NCBI RefSeq assembly: GCF_000430765.1
Contig: NZ_KE387240.1
Span: 62,001-126,000 of the forward strand
DNA: 64,000 bases
Direction: 5' to 3'
Origin: Peribacillus kribbensis DSM 17871
GTDB lineage: Bacteria > Bacillota > Bacilli > Bacillales > DSM-1321
Within the stretch, counting starts at the first letter, position 1. The number at the start of each line of letters is the position of its first letter. Shown one piece after another: positions 7,238 to 15,625 of the stretch. The translations under genes were made by a program, and so were the position numbers. Under the pieces are notes generated by a model, which searched no databases, was not told where the DNA came from, and saw only the letters and a program-made list of their open reading frames with translations.

Positions 7238-8497
7238 ATGGTTGATTACAGCACCCTGCCTCATCATTCTATATTGTGCATCGATATGAAAAGCTTTTAT
7301 GCGAGCTGCTCGGCCGTCATGCTGGGCCTTGATCCTTTAACCTGCCACCTGGCAGTTGTCGGAGATGTAAACCGCACAGGCAGCGTAGTGCTGGCTGCGT
7401 CTCCCAGCCTCAAAAAAGACTTCGGAATAAAAACCGGGTCAAGGATGTTCGAAATTCCAAATGACCCTTCCATTCATATTGTGGAGCCCAGTATGGCCGC
7501 CTACCTGAGGATTTCCACCGAAATTACCCGGCTCTTTCACCGATATGTTCCAAAAGAAGCCATCCATACCTATAGCGTGGACGAAAGTTTTATCAAAGTG
7601 GATGGGGCTATCCCTCTCTGGGGGGATGCTTATACCATCGCTCAAAAAATTAAAGATGAAATAAAGCGGGAGTTTCAGCTCACATGCGCGATCGGCATCG
7701 GCCCGAACCTGCTTCTTTCCAAGCTGTGCCTGGATTTGGATGCGAAAAAGAAGGGAATTGCCGAATGGAAATATCAAGATGTGAAGGAAAAACTCTGGAC
7801 GGTCTCCCCGTTAAGTGAAATGTGGGGAATCGGCCGGAGGATGGAGAGGAATCTGAACTCCATGGGAATCTTCACAGTGGGCCAGCTGGCCAACTACAGT
7901 CTGGAAAAACTGGAAGCGAAGTTTGGCATCATGGGCAGCCAGCTGTATTACCACGCCTGGGGAGTCGATTTATCCGAAATAGGGGCGCCCATTATGGAGG
8001 GACAAATCAGCTTTGGCAAAAGCCAGATTCTCCTGAGGGATTATAAGGAAGAAGGGGAAATTAAACATGTCATTCTGGAAATGTGCGAAGAAGTGGCAAG
8101 AAGGGCAAGGTCGCACCGCAAGGCGGGGAGGACCATCAGCTTCGGGCTCGGCTACAGCCAGGATGAATTCGGCGGAGGATTTCAACGGTCCCGGACAATA
8201 GGGGAACCGACCAATATTACGATGGACTTATACAGAATCTGTCTGGAGCTGTTCAAAGAAAATTATAGCGGAAAAACGGTTCGCCAGATTTCCATTGCGC
8301 TCTCCAATATTGCAGATGACAAGGAAATGCAGCTTTCACTGTTTGACCCCAGCCGCTGGAAAAAGAGGGAGCTTGGCTACACGGTCGACACCCTCCGGCG
8401 GAAGTTTGGATCAAAAGCTTTGCTGAGGGCGGTTTCGTATACGGCTGCCGGGACGGCAGTCTACCGGAGCGGCCTGCTCGGCGGCCATAAGGGTTAG
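7238..8497 (+). CDS. yqjW: Y-family DNA polymerase (YqjW/UvrX type)
   Basis: A 419-residue translesion DNA polymerase. The palm carries ILCIDMKSFYASC with metal ligand Asp16, and YSVDES with Asp115/Glu116. HhH-like thumb motifs follow (MWGIGRRMERNLNSMGI), then the little-finger domain. A beta-clamp binding pentapeptide QLSLF is at 365-369. The ATG at 7238 has GGAGG at 7224-7228. Two LexA boxes precede it and a YolD-like gene follows at 27 bp, the same pair as B. subtilis yqjW-yqjX and the prophage uvrX-yolD, so damage induction is strongly implied. Confidence 0.92.
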   Translation: MVDYSTLPHHSILCIDMKSFYASCSAVMLGLDPLTCHLAVVGDVNRTGSVVLAASPSLKKDFGIKTGSRMFEIPNDPSIHIVEPSMAAYLRISTEITRLFHRYVPKEAIHTYSVDESFIKVDGAIPLWGDAYTIAQKIKDEIKREFQLTCAIGIGPNLLLSKLCLDLDAKKKGIAEWKYQDVKEKLWTVSPLSEMWGIGRRMERNLNSMGIFTVGQLANYSLEKLEAKFGIMGSQLYYHAWGVDLSEIGAPIMEGQISFGKSQILLRDYKEEGEIKHVILEMCEEVARRARSHRKAGRTISFGLGYSQDEFGGGFQRSRTIGEPTNITMDLYRICLELFKENYSGKTVRQISIALSNIADDKEMQLSLFDPSRWKKRELGYTVDTLRRKFGSKALLRAVSYTAAGTAVYRSGLLGGHKG

Positions 8498-8524
8498 ATG
8501 GACTAGGAGAAAGGAGAGAATCAA

Positions 8525-8860
8525 ATGATACGGGATCGAGGCAGGATAAAGTGGACCTCCATGATGCTGCCGGAGCATGTTAAACTGCTTCGGGACTGGG
8601 CCCATGAAGATACCTATGAAAAACAGGGCGAACCGGATGAGCAGCAGCTGGAGCAAATGAACTCCCTGATCGGGGAGGCGATGGAGGCGGGGAGGGCTGT
8701 GGCACTTACTTATTATGCCAATCACCGTCATCACCTGCTGATCGGCACCATTCATTATTATAATGAATGGGACCGCAGGCTTCATGTGGTGGACCGCTTC
8801 AATGACGCCTGCTATTTAAAGCTTGAGGATATAGTGGATGTACAGCTGGCAGAGGAATAA
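8525..8860 (+). CDS. yqjX: YolD-like family protein
   Basis: A 111-residue YolD-like protein, recognised by IRDRGRIKWTSMMLPEHVKLL at the N-terminus and the WDRRLHVVDRFNDACYLKLEDI-type C-terminal block. These small proteins are almost always encoded next to Y-family polymerases and are proposed to modulate them, by analogy with UmuD; the mechanism is not settled. A strong AAGGAGA precedes the ATG. It shares the SOS promoter of the polymerase. Confidence 0.85.
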   Translation: MIRDRGRIKWTSMMLPEHVKLLRDWAHEDTYEKQGEPDEQQLEQMNSLIGEAMEAGRAVALTYYANHRHHLLIGTIHYYNEWDRRLHVVDRFNDACYLKLEDIVDVQLAEE

Positions 8861-9056
8861 GAAGAAAAGCGGAGGACGGTGCCTGCAAAGCATAACGAAT
8901 GATTAGAACAATGCTTAGGAATCTGTTTATAGAAATAATATTATTAGCAGGCAGAGACCCGACAAGCATAAGACGAGCAGGCCGTGAGGAGCGGTTTTCT
9001 CCTCATGGACTGATTGGCTTATGACTCGAGGGTCTCAGTCTGGAGCTGAAAAGCTC
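8861..9056. repeat. Dispersed hairpin repeat (GAAAAGCGG family), single copy
   Basis: Starts GAAGAAAAGCGGAGGACGGTG directly after the yolD-like stop. It carries the core GACAAGCATAAGACGAGC, a stem GTGAGGAG/CTCCTCAT, then GGCTTATGACTCGAGG and ends near GGAGCTGAAAA. The same outer and core sequences recur four times at 59112-59875. It is noncoding and palindromic in the centre. Confidence 0.8.
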
Positions 9057-9066
9057 CCCCTTTTAC

Positions 9067-9285
9067 TTATTCTTTATCATCCAGTACTTTTTCGGCGCGG
9101 ACACAGGATTCGAATTTCCCTTTGTGTGAAGCGTCGCAGTAAGGGAGATTGCCTGATAAGCCGCAGCGGCATAGGGTGAACGCCGGCTTGGAAGGGAAAG
9201 CATTGCCTTCCATATCGACCAGCTCTACATCGCCAGTGATTCTCAGGCCGCCATTATCAATCACTTTGATTTGCACCTTTGACAT
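9067..9285 (-). CDS. CDGSH iron-sulfur domain protein
   Basis: A 72-residue protein with the 2Fe-2S motif CRCGLSGNLPYCDASH near residues 39-54 (three Cys and one His ligands, the CDGSH/mitoNEET signature). Such small bacterial proteins are soluble redox or cluster-transfer proteins of unknown partner. The ATG at 9285 has AAGGAG with 8-nt spacing; the ATG at 9291 lies only 2 nt from that site and is unlikely. It is divergent from yqkB, a HesB-like protein also tied to iron-sulfur chemistry. Confidence 0.88.
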   Translation of the reverse strand: MSKVQIKVIDNGGLRITGDVELVDMEGNAFPSKPAFTLCRCGLSGNLPYCDASHKGKFESCVRAEKVLDDKE

Positions 9286-9407
9286 TTTCATCACTCCTTG
9301 TAAATGATTCGAACAATTCTATCCTATATGAAGACGAAGGATTTTTAAATCTTTTTATCAGATGCTAGTATAGATATAAGCCCCTGGCTGCGAGAGGAGG
9401 AGTACAC

Positions 9408-9734
9408 ATGCAGGTTGAATGGACAAGGAATGCAAAAACACAGCTCCAAAAGAGAATAGAAGGAAAGCGGGGATTTCTCAAACTGAAGTATGATACCGAG
9501 GGCTGCGGCTGTGTGGTCAGCGGAGTAACCGCTCTATGGCTTGAAAAAGAGGCTGTACCGGAAGAAGAAGAAGTGCAGACAAACGCGGGACCTCTGTATG
9601 TCGAAACATCCAAGAAAATTTTTCTTGATGAAGTGCTGAAGATTGATTTTATAGAAGAAACCCATTCATTTAGATTATCGAGTGACAATGAAATTCTGAA
9701 TGCCCGTCTGAGCTTTAGGGATTATACGGGTTGA
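9408..9734 (+). CDS. yqkB: HesB/IscA-like protein YqkB
   Basis: A 108-residue protein of the iron-sulfur cluster biosynthesis (HesB-like) domain family. It starts MQVEWTRNAKTQL, and the segment KYDTEGCGCVVSGVTALWL contains the only cysteines (a CGC pair near 34-36). The C-terminal CxC ligands of true IscA scaffolds are absent, so a scaffold role is doubtful; YqkB is an uncharacterised member of the fold. The ATG follows GAGAGGAGG. Order next to yqkD and yqkE matches B. subtilis. Confidence 0.8.
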   Translation: MQVEWTRNAKTQLQKRIEGKRGFLKLKYDTEGCGCVVSGVTALWLEKEAVPEEEEVQTNAGPLYVETSKKIFLDEVLKIDFIEETHSFRLSSDNEILNARLSFRDYTG

Positions 9735-9774
9735 TAATAGAGGCTGGCGGCAGAATAGCCGCCAATCCATAGGT

Positions 9775-10677
9775 TTACATCATGCTGTCAAGAAATTCAT
9801 CCACTGCCTGTTCATATTCTTTCCTGTTTTCATTGTAAGACTGGGCATGGGCGCCTTTTTCGGCAATAAACAGCTTTTTAGGGCCTTTTTTAGCTTCATA
9901 GAGGGCACGGCTCATCTCTGGCAGGATATAGGCGTCGTCCTGGCTGTGAATGAAAAGGACAGGTTTTTGGATGGCTTCGATATAGTTGATCGGAGATATG
10001 TCCTTGATGGAATAGCCGTCACGCAGCTTCATAAATAGACTGCCGATTGGCAGGACCATCCAGGAGGGAACAGGCAGCTCCGATTTTAAGTTATGCTTAA
10101 GCTGCTCGGTGAAATCCGAAAAAGGGCAGTCAGCTATATAAAAGTCTGCCCGGTCATCAAGCGTCCCGGCGTAAAGCAGGGCGGTGACAGCTCCCATGGA
10201 CTCGCCATGTACACCAATCGTAATATCGGGCCCTTCCCGCTCCAGCAGCTCATGGATCACCGCCTGGAGGTCCATCCTTTCATAATGCCCGTAACTGCTT
10301 GTTCTGCCTCCGGACTCCCCATGCCTCCTATGATCATAAATGACGGCATTGAATCCCCGTTTCAGGAACATATTCATGTATTTGATGGAATTGTATTTGT
10401 TTTCCGTAATTCCATGACAGAATACCATCCATTTTTTTGCAGGATGTGGATGGACGAATACACAGTGCAGAGAGTAGCCGAAGGAAGAAGCCACCTTCAC
10501 CTCTGTTTTCGGAAGAGAATCGTATTCCTTCAGATTGAGCCTCCGGGCAGCAGTTTCCCGTTCGATAATCAAGCGCTCATCCTTCTTTCTCATGAACATC
10601 ACCCGGCTTGAAAAGTACATCCCGATTCCTAAAAAATATGCTGCAGCTCCCGCCAGGAGCATCCACCCTTTTTTCAT
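9775..10677 (-). CDS. yqkD: Membrane-anchored alpha/beta hydrolase YqkD
   Basis: A 300-residue alpha/beta hydrolase with an N-terminal membrane helix at about 5-23. It has the oxyanion-hole HG at 88-89, YDHRRHGES at 114-122, and nucleophile elbow GESMG with Ser160. A late Asp in FIHSQDDAYI and His in GAHAQSY complete the triad. The substrate is unknown, and serine aminopeptidase-like or esterase activity would fit. The ATG at 10677 has GGAGG upstream. It is convergent with yqkB. Confidence 0.87.
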   Translation of the reverse strand: MKKGWMLLAGAAAYFLGIGMYFSSRVMFMRKKDERLIIERETAARRLNLKEYDSLPKTEVKVASSFGYSLHCVFVHPHPAKKWMVFCHGITENKYNSIKYMNMFLKRGFNAVIYDHRRHGESGGRTSSYGHYERMDLQAVIHELLEREGPDITIGVHGESMGAVTALLYAGTLDDRADFYIADCPFSDFTEQLKHNLKSELPVPSWMVLPIGSLFMKLRDGYSIKDISPINYIEAIQKPVLFIHSQDDAYILPEMSRALYEAKKGPKKLFIAEKGAHAQSYNENRKEYEQAVDEFLDSMM

Positions 10678-10888
10678 GTTCAGCCTCCGTACACATAGGA
10701 ATTTATTGTCAGTTTTATAATATCATAAACAAGAATGTTTTTCTTCTGGATGGCTAGCCGCAGGCAGAGAACGGTGCATGAGAGGCGGAAGCCGTGATAT
10801 AATAAGGCTGTTTTAATAACAGTTTGATAAAGACAGCAGCCTCTCCTAAAAAGAAGGCAGAAGGCTTACAGATAAAGGGGGATATGGC

Positions 10889-11149
10889 ATGAAAAAAAGA
10901 GGGAAAACCCAGGCTGGAAGAAAGCCGAAGAACAACGAGGGAAAAGATGCCGTGACTCTTGGCGATCTTATCAATGCTGAGACGCTATCAAAGCTGAAGG
11001 AAGCCCAGAATGAACTGAACAGGGAAGAAACGGCTGCAAAGGAACGGGAAGAACAGAAAAAAAGAGAAGAGCGGAAGCTGCGGGAAAAAAACAAGAGCTT
11101 CGAAGAACTGCTTAATGAGAGCACAGCCGACTGGCGGAGCTATAAATAA
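10889..11149 (+). CDS. yqkE: DUF3886 protein YqkE
   Basis: An 86-residue, highly charged protein. It has a basic N-terminus (MKKRGKTQAGRKPKNNEG), a long Glu/Lys/Arg helix probably forming a coiled coil (about 35-70), and a short tail. It matches the small Bacillus protein YqkE (DUF3886), function unknown. A TATAATA-like -10 lies near 10797. AGGGGG precedes the ATG, and a bidirectional terminator follows. Confidence 0.75.
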   Translation: MKKRGKTQAGRKPKNNEGKDAVTLGDLINAETLSKLKEAQNELNREETAAKEREEQKKREERKLREKNKSFEELLNESTADWRSYK

Positions 11150-11157
11150 AAGACCAT

Positions 11158-11191
11158 AAAAGAGGCGGACTCATGCGGGTCCGCCTCTTTT
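11158..11191. terminator. Bidirectional terminator yqkE/yqkF
   Basis: AAAAGAGGCGGA (11158-11169) pairs perfectly with TCCGCCTCTTTT (11180-11191). A-rich and T-rich flanks serve both converging genes. Confidence 0.9.
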
Positions 11192-11198
11192 CCTATTA

Positions 11199-12119
11199 CT
11201 AACGATGTTCCTCGTAAACGGCAGCCTTGCTGATGGCCTGGATGCCCCGAATTTCAGATTCATTCAAAGGACGGCTCTCGGCTGCCCTGATATTCTCAAG
11301 AAGCTGTTCAGCCGAGCTGGCTCCTGGTATGCAGGCAGCTACTGCTTCATGGGATAGCAGATACTGCAGGGCCACTTCATTTACCGATCTGTCCGGAAAT
11401 AGATTCTTTAATTCGTAAAGGACTTTTTCCAGTTCTTCATATGAATAATAAAGGTACCCTTGAGCTTTTACAGTGCTTGAGGCTTTATCCAGCAGTCTGT
11501 CGGTCAAAAGTCCCTTGGCCACGGGACCGCGGGCGATGATGCTGGCCTGGTGCTGCTCCAATAGGGGCATAAGCTCCTCGGGGCGCCTGTCCAAAATGCT
11601 GTACTGCATCATATTGGAGACCATGGCGGGAGCTTTTTCCGCAAAGCGTTTGATCACATTGGGCCTGATGGAAGAAATGCCGTAATGACGGATATAGCCG
11701 CCTTTTACAAGCTCCTCAAAGGCCTCAATCGTTTCCTCCGCGTTGTCTTCGATGGTGCCGCCATGAAGCTGATACAAATCGATATAATCGGTTTCCAGCC
11801 TCCGGAGGCTCTCCTTGACTCCCTCCATGATATGCTCCTTAGAAGGGTCCCAGCTCCAGCCGTTTCCGTCCTCATTCCATTTGTTCCCGACCTTTGTGGC
11901 AATGATCACTTTGTCGCGTACATCCTTCAGGGCTCTGCCGACAATCCTCTCATTTTCTCCTTTATCATATAAATCGGCCGTATCAAAATAATTGATGCCC
12001 GAATCTAAGGCCAGCCTGATGATGTGTTCTCCTTTGGCGGAATCCGTGCCAAGCGACATGCAGCCAAGGCCGATTTTACTTACATAAAGATCTGAGTTTC
12101 CGATTCTTCTCTTCTCCAT
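11199..12119 (-). CDS. yqkF: Aldo/keto reductase YqkF
   Basis: A 306-residue NADPH-dependent aldo/keto reductase with the full tetrad: Asp46 and Tyr51 in YFDTADLYDKG, Lys76 in IIATKVGN, and His119 in LYQLHGG. The C-terminal cofactor region ends IPGASSAEQLLENIRA. Start ATG 12119 has AAGGAG at 8-nt spacing; an upstream in-frame ATG at 12188 adds 23 residues without a site. YqkF of B. subtilis has the same length. It lies downstream of mciZ on the same strand and may be partly co-transcribed. Physiological substrate unknown. Confidence 0.9.
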   Translation of the reverse strand: MEKRRIGNSDLYVSKIGLGCMSLGTDSAKGEHIIRLALDSGINYFDTADLYDKGENERIVGRALKDVRDKVIIATKVGNKWNEDGNGWSWDPSKEHIMEGVKESLRRLETDYIDLYQLHGGTIEDNAEETIEAFEELVKGGYIRHYGISSIRPNVIKRFAEKAPAMVSNMMQYSILDRRPEELMPLLEQHQASIIARGPVAKGLLTDRLLDKASSTVKAQGYLYYSYEELEKVLYELKNLFPDRSVNEVALQYLLSHEAVAACIPGASSAEQLLENIRAAESRPLNESEIRGIQAISKAAVYEEHR

Positions 12120-12230
12120 TAAGGGCACTCCTTCTAAACGGCAGATCCAGTCTGCAGGCAGTCTGGTATTCTGCTGGTTTTTATCCATATTTTAGCCCTT
12201 GAATTTAGAAACATCAAATAATTGGGCATG

Positions 12231-12398
12231 CTAAGAAAGGCTCTGGTGTTTTTTGGGAGCCTTTTCACCCTTAGTATGGATGGACTCGATCCACTCTGCC
12301 ATCAGAGTGTGCGTACGGGAATATTCAGCTAGTTTCCTTTTGATTTCCCAAGCCTTGCCGCTGAGAATGACGCTGTTTTCAGCTACATAAATCTTCAT
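12231..12398 (-). CDS. mciZ: MciZ, mother-cell inhibitor of FtsZ
   Basis: A 55-codon gene encoding a peptide with the block ILSGKAWEIKRKLAEYSRTH (residues 11-30). It closely resembles the B. subtilis MciZ core VVLVGKAWEIRAKLKEYGRT as I recall it. MciZ binds the FtsZ C-terminal face and caps filaments, blocking Z-ring assembly in the mother cell. The ATG at 12398 has GGAGGT at short spacing. The position, divergent from nudF and next to yqkF, is the same as in B. subtilis. This copy has a C-terminal tail of about 15 residues, rich in Lys and Ser, beyond the 40-residue B. subtilis peptide. A sigma-E-like promoter precedes it. Confidence 0.8.
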   Translation of the reverse strand: MKIYVAENSVILSGKAWEIKRKLAEYSRTHTLMAEWIESIHTKGEKAPKKHQSLS

Positions 12399-12426
12399 AG
12401 AATACCTCCATTGCCAGTTATGTTAA

Positions 12427-12455
12427 AATGTATGAACAGAATGAGAGTTAATAGA
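12427..12455 (-). promoter_or_regulatory. Candidate sigma-E promoter of mciZ
   Basis: On the minus strand CATACATT (12434-12427) matches the sigma-E -10 consensus CATACAnT. TTCTATT-like sequence about 14 nt upstream is a weak -35. The implied transcript starts about 20 nt before the mciZ ATG. Confidence 0.45.
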
Positions 12456-12472
12456 ACATGGGAGTGTAAATC

Positions 12473-13027
12473 ATGGAAAAACTAGAAGAGAAAACATTGG
12501 ATTCATCCGCCATCTTTTCAGGCAGAGTCATTTCCCTCGAGGTGCACGAGGTAGAACTGCCGAACGGAAGGAAGAGCACCAGGGAAATCATCAAGCATCC
12601 AGGTGCAGTAGCTATTATTGCCCTTACCCCCGAAAATAAAATCCTGCTGGTTGAGCAATATCGGAAAGCGATGGAAAGAACGCTGGTTGAGATTCCGGCA
12701 GGAAAGCTTGAAAAAGGGGAAGATGTGATGGACTCAGCGAGGAGGGAGCTGGAAGAGGAGACCGGATATGTATGCGATTCACTGGAATATGTATCGGGCT
12801 TTTATACGTCACCGGGCTTTGCGGATGAGCTGGTCCATATCTTTTATGCTTCCGGATTAACAAGGAAGGAAGACTCAGCCCCGCTCGACGAGGATGAGTT
12901 CGTGGAGGTATTGGAGCTGACTCTTCCGGAAGCGCTGGAGTATGTAAAAAATCAGAAAATCTATGATGCCAAAACGGTATATGCCATTCAATATCTGCAA
13001 TTGAGAGAAGCTGAAAAGAAGAAATGA
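12473..13027 (+). CDS. nudF: ADP-ribose pyrophosphatase NudF
   Basis: A 184-residue Nudix hydrolase with a complete Nudix box: Gly77, Glu83, Arg91, Glu92, Glu95, Glu96 and Gly98 in GKLEKGEDVMDSARRELEEE followed by TGY. N-terminal dimerisation strands and FYTSPGFADE (substrate specificity loop of the ADP-ribose group) support hydrolysis of ADP-ribose to AMP and ribose 5-phosphate. The ATG follows GGGAGTG. The stop overlaps the next ATG (ATGA), so translation is probably coupled. Confidence 0.92.
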   Translation: MEKLEEKTLDSSAIFSGRVISLEVHEVELPNGRKSTREIIKHPGAVAIIALTPENKILLVEQYRKAMERTLVEIPAGKLEKGEDVMDSARRELEEETGYVCDSLEYVSGFYTSPGFADELVHIFYASGLTRKEDSAPLDEDEFVEVLELTLPEALEYVKNQKIYDAKTVYAIQYLQLREAEKKK

Positions 13028-14193
13028 AGACCTTCTTTGCCGATCTCCATATCCATATAGGACGGACCTCTTCCGGAAAGGCTGTTAAGATTACCGGCGC
13101 CAAATCGCTGACTCTTCCTAACATCCTTCAATCAGCCAATGATAGAAAGGGCCTTGATATGATCGGGATCATAGACGCCCATTCTCCGGAAATCCTTTCG
13201 GAACTGGAGGAAATGCTTAAGGCAGGGGAACTTTCAGAGGTTCAAGGCGGGGGACTGAAATATCAGGACCTGGTTCTTATATTAGGAAGCGAAATAGAAA
13301 TTTACGATGAAAACTGTAAAGGGCCGATTCATATTCTGGCTTATTTTCCGCACTTGGCGGAAATGAGAGAGTTTTCGCTGTGGATGCAAAACCATTTAAA
13401 AAATATCAGGCTCAGCTCGCAGAGGATTTATGTAAATGCCGTCATTCTTCAGCAAAAAGTCAAGGAGCTTGGCGGACTTTTTATCCCAGCCCATGTGTTC
13501 ACTCCCTTTAAGAGTTTATTTGGAAAAGGGGTGGAGGTCAGCCTGCAGGAGGTCTTTGACCCTGATTTAATAGATGGCATAGAGCTGGGGCTGAGCTCAG
13601 ACACATATATGGCCGGGGGCATTAAAGAGCTGAATCCTTATGTGTTTTTAACCAATTCCGACGCCCATTCCCTAGGTAAAATTGCGAGGGAGTATCAGTC
13701 TGTGTACCTCATGGAGCCAAGCTTCGCTGAATTGAAAAAGGCTCTGTCCGAGGAAGAAGACCGGAGAATACAGGCGAATTACGGCTTGAATCCCCTGCTT
13801 GGAAAGTATTATGACTCGGTTTGTCCAAAGTGCCTGCAGAAAAAGCCGGCAGACGATGGAGCCTGCAGCTGCGGGAGCCAGAAATTCATCAAAGGCGTCT
13901 CCAAAAGAATTGAAGAATTGAAAAGTTATTTTCCGAATGACCACCAAAGAAAGAGGCCGCCTTACATTCATCAGGTTCCTTTGGAGTTCATTCCAGGGCT
14001 GGGTCCAAAATCTCTCGAGAAGCTGCTGAAAGCTTTTAAAACAGAGATGGGCATCATCCATCATGCCCGCTTTGAAGAGTTGAGCGTCATTGTGGGAGAA
14101 AAGACAGCGAACTATATTGATTTGGCAAGGAAAGGACAGCTGGATATAGAGGCCGGTGGCGGAGGCAGATACGGAAAAGTACGGATCACATAA
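13024..14193 (+). CDS. yqxK: Endonuclease Q family protein YqxK
   Basis: A 389-residue protein. It has an N-terminal PHP-type metal domain (DLHIHIGRTSSG at 7-18, GSEIEIYDE at 88-96, TNSDAHSLG at 210-218), a small zinc ribbon with Cys267, Cys270, Cys281 and Cys283, and a C-terminal helix-hairpin-helix (FIPGLGPKSLEKLL, 322-335). This is the layout of the endonuclease Q/YqxK family; archaeal members cut DNA 5' of deaminated bases. A role in base-damage repair is plausible but unproven for the bacterial form. It overlaps nudF by 4 bp. Confidence 0.88.
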   Translation: MKTFFADLHIHIGRTSSGKAVKITGAKSLTLPNILQSANDRKGLDMIGIIDAHSPEILSELEEMLKAGELSEVQGGGLKYQDLVLILGSEIEIYDENCKGPIHILAYFPHLAEMREFSLWMQNHLKNIRLSSQRIYVNAVILQQKVKELGGLFIPAHVFTPFKSLFGKGVEVSLQEVFDPDLIDGIELGLSSDTYMAGGIKELNPYVFLTNSDAHSLGKIAREYQSVYLMEPSFAELKKALSEEEDRRIQANYGLNPLLGKYYDSVCPKCLQKKPADDGACSCGSQKFIKGVSKRIEELKSYFPNDHQRKRPPYIHQVPLEFIPGLGPKSLEKLLKAFKTEMGIIHHARFEELSVIVGEKTANYIDLARKGQLDIEAGGGGRYGKVRIT

Positions 14194-14248
14194 AAAGAGA
14201 GGCACTCTCAGTAAGGAAATATTCCCCTTATGAAAGTGTCTCTTTTTT
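14192..14248. terminator. Imperfect bidirectional terminator yqxK/GNAT gene
   Basis: AAAAAGAGA (14192-14200) pairs with TCTCTTTTTT (14239-14248), and GGCACT/AGTG with TAAGG/CCTTA extend the stem with bulges. It sits between two convergent genes. Confidence 0.65.
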
Positions 14249-14265
14249 CTCTATCAAAAAGCCTA

Positions 14266-14832
14266 TTAAGAAGGGTGGATTTTTGCAAAAATACAGGTGT
14301 CTCTCACAGAAGCCCCATCTGGGGACAGCCCGTCATTTCTCAAAACGCCTTCAAGGGCAAAGCCAAGCTTTTCCGGAATTCTCCGGCTCCGGGTATTACG
14401 GGAATCACAGCGGATTTCCACTCTCTTGGCTTTAAAATAAGTGAAGGCAAACTGAGTAAGGGCATCGACTGCTTCTGTAATATATCCATTCCCGCTATAC
14501 CGCGTATCCGCCCAATAGCCGATTTCAACCTTTGGCACCTCCCAGTTCATCCGATGAAAGCCGGTTGAGCCAACAAAGTGGCCGTCCTCCGACCGATAGA
14601 TATGAAGGCGGATGTCTTCTCTGGCGATAAACTTTGCATAAGATTTTCTTACTCCCTCTTCTGTCTCTTCCAAGGCCGTATCTTTACGGGCAAAGGGAAG
14701 CCATTCTGCCAGCTCCGTTTTTGAGGCCATGACAGCCTCATAAACATCCTTCCCATCTCCTGGCATGCAAGGCCTTATGTATAATCTTTCAGATTCAATC
14801 TTCTGTGGGAAATCCATTAAAACAGCATTCAA
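14266..14832 (-). CDS. GNAT N-acetyltransferase, RimJ/RimL type
   Basis: A 188-residue GCN5-related acetyltransferase. It has ESERLYIRP at the N-terminus, VGSTGFHRMNWEVPKVEIGY (strand 4 region), acetyl-CoA loop RYSGNGY followed by ITEAVDALTQFAF, and the C-terminal EKLGFALEGVLR. The pattern is that of ribosomal-protein Ser/Ala acetyltransferase relatives; the acceptor is unknown. The best start is TTG 14832, with GGAGG 9 nt upstream. The ATG at 14853 lies before that site and would add 7 residues. Confidence 0.82.
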   Translation of the reverse strand: MNAVLMDFPQKIESERLYIRPCMPGDGKDVYEAVMASKTELAEWLPFARKDTALEETEEGVRKSYAKFIAREDIRLHIYRSEDGHFVGSTGFHRMNWEVPKVEIGYWADTRYSGNGYITEAVDALTQFAFTYFKAKRVEIRCDSRNTRSRRIPEKLGFALEGVLRNDGLSPDGASVRDTCIFAKIHPS

Positions 14833-14904
14833 ATTCCTTTGCCTCCAATCCATTAAATTGTTTAGGATTATATCAGATCAAAAGCTGAAAGAATAGAATT
14901 TTCT

Positions 14905-14935
14905 GTCATATTATTCCGGATGATCTGCATAGAAT
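14905..14935 (+). promoter_or_regulatory. Sigma-E promoter of spoIIM
   Basis: GTCATATT (14905-14912) and CATAGAAT (14928-14935), 15 nt apart, match the sigma-E consensus closely. spoIIM is known to be sigma-E dependent in B. subtilis. The site ends 28 nt before the spoIIM ATG. Confidence 0.75.
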
Positions 14936-14963
14936 CTAGTAAGCCAATGGGGAGGAAAAGAGA

Positions 14964-15611
14964 ATGAAGAAAAAATCCGTAATACAAAATGCTGCAATAA
15001 GCCATATTAAGGAACATTCCTCAATCTATTTATTTATAACCATTCTATTTCTAATGGGAGTCATATTCGGGGCAATTGTGGTAAATAGTCTCAGCTTCAA
15101 TCAGAAAGAGGATTTATTTTACTATTTATCGCAGTTCTTTGGACAAGTCAAGCAGGGACAGATCAGTGCCGACAGCGGTATGTTCTGGCAGACCGTCAGC
15201 CATAATATTAAGTATATCGGATTGATCTGGCTGCTTGGTATCTCTATTATCGGTCTGCCAATCATTTTAGTCCTGCTTTTTCTTAAGGGAATGGTAGTGG
15301 GGTTTACGGTAGGCTTCCTAGTGAACCAGATGGGCCTCGGAGGCTTTCTGCTGGCCATTGTGTCCATCTTCCCCCAGAATATCATTATCGTCCCGGTCTT
15401 TATCCTTATCACAACCCTGGCGTTATCGTTATCGATAAAGATTTTTAGACGGCTGTTCATGAAGCAGCTGGAGAAGCCCCTGAAGCCTGCAATCATCCGT
15501 TATTTCATCTGCCTTACCGCAGCTGCAGTATTCCTGCTTGCCGCAGGGGCATTGGAGACCTTCCTATCTCCCCACCTCATGAAAAGCGTCGTTAGTATGG
15601 CTAGTAAATGA
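14964..15611 (+). CDS. spoIIM: Stage II sporulation protein M
   Basis: A 215-residue polytopic membrane protein with about five helices: 20-45, 85-110, 112-135, 137-157 and 175-197. It matches SpoIIM, the scaffold of the SpoIIDMP complex that remodels septal peptidoglycan and drives engulfment of the forespore. The ATG is preceded by GGGGAGG. A near-consensus sigma-E promoter directs mother-cell expression. It lies upstream of fur, as in B. subtilis. Confidence 0.92.
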   Translation: MKKKSVIQNAAISHIKEHSSIYLFITILFLMGVIFGAIVVNSLSFNQKEDLFYYLSQFFGQVKQGQISADSGMFWQTVSHNIKYIGLIWLLGISIIGLPIILVLLFLKGMVVGFTVGFLVNQMGLGGFLLAIVSIFPQNIIIVPVFILITTLALSLSIKIFRRLFMKQLEKPLKPAIIRYFICLTAAAVFLLAAGALETFLSPHLMKSVVSMASK

Positions 15612-15625
15612 TAATCATTTTATTA

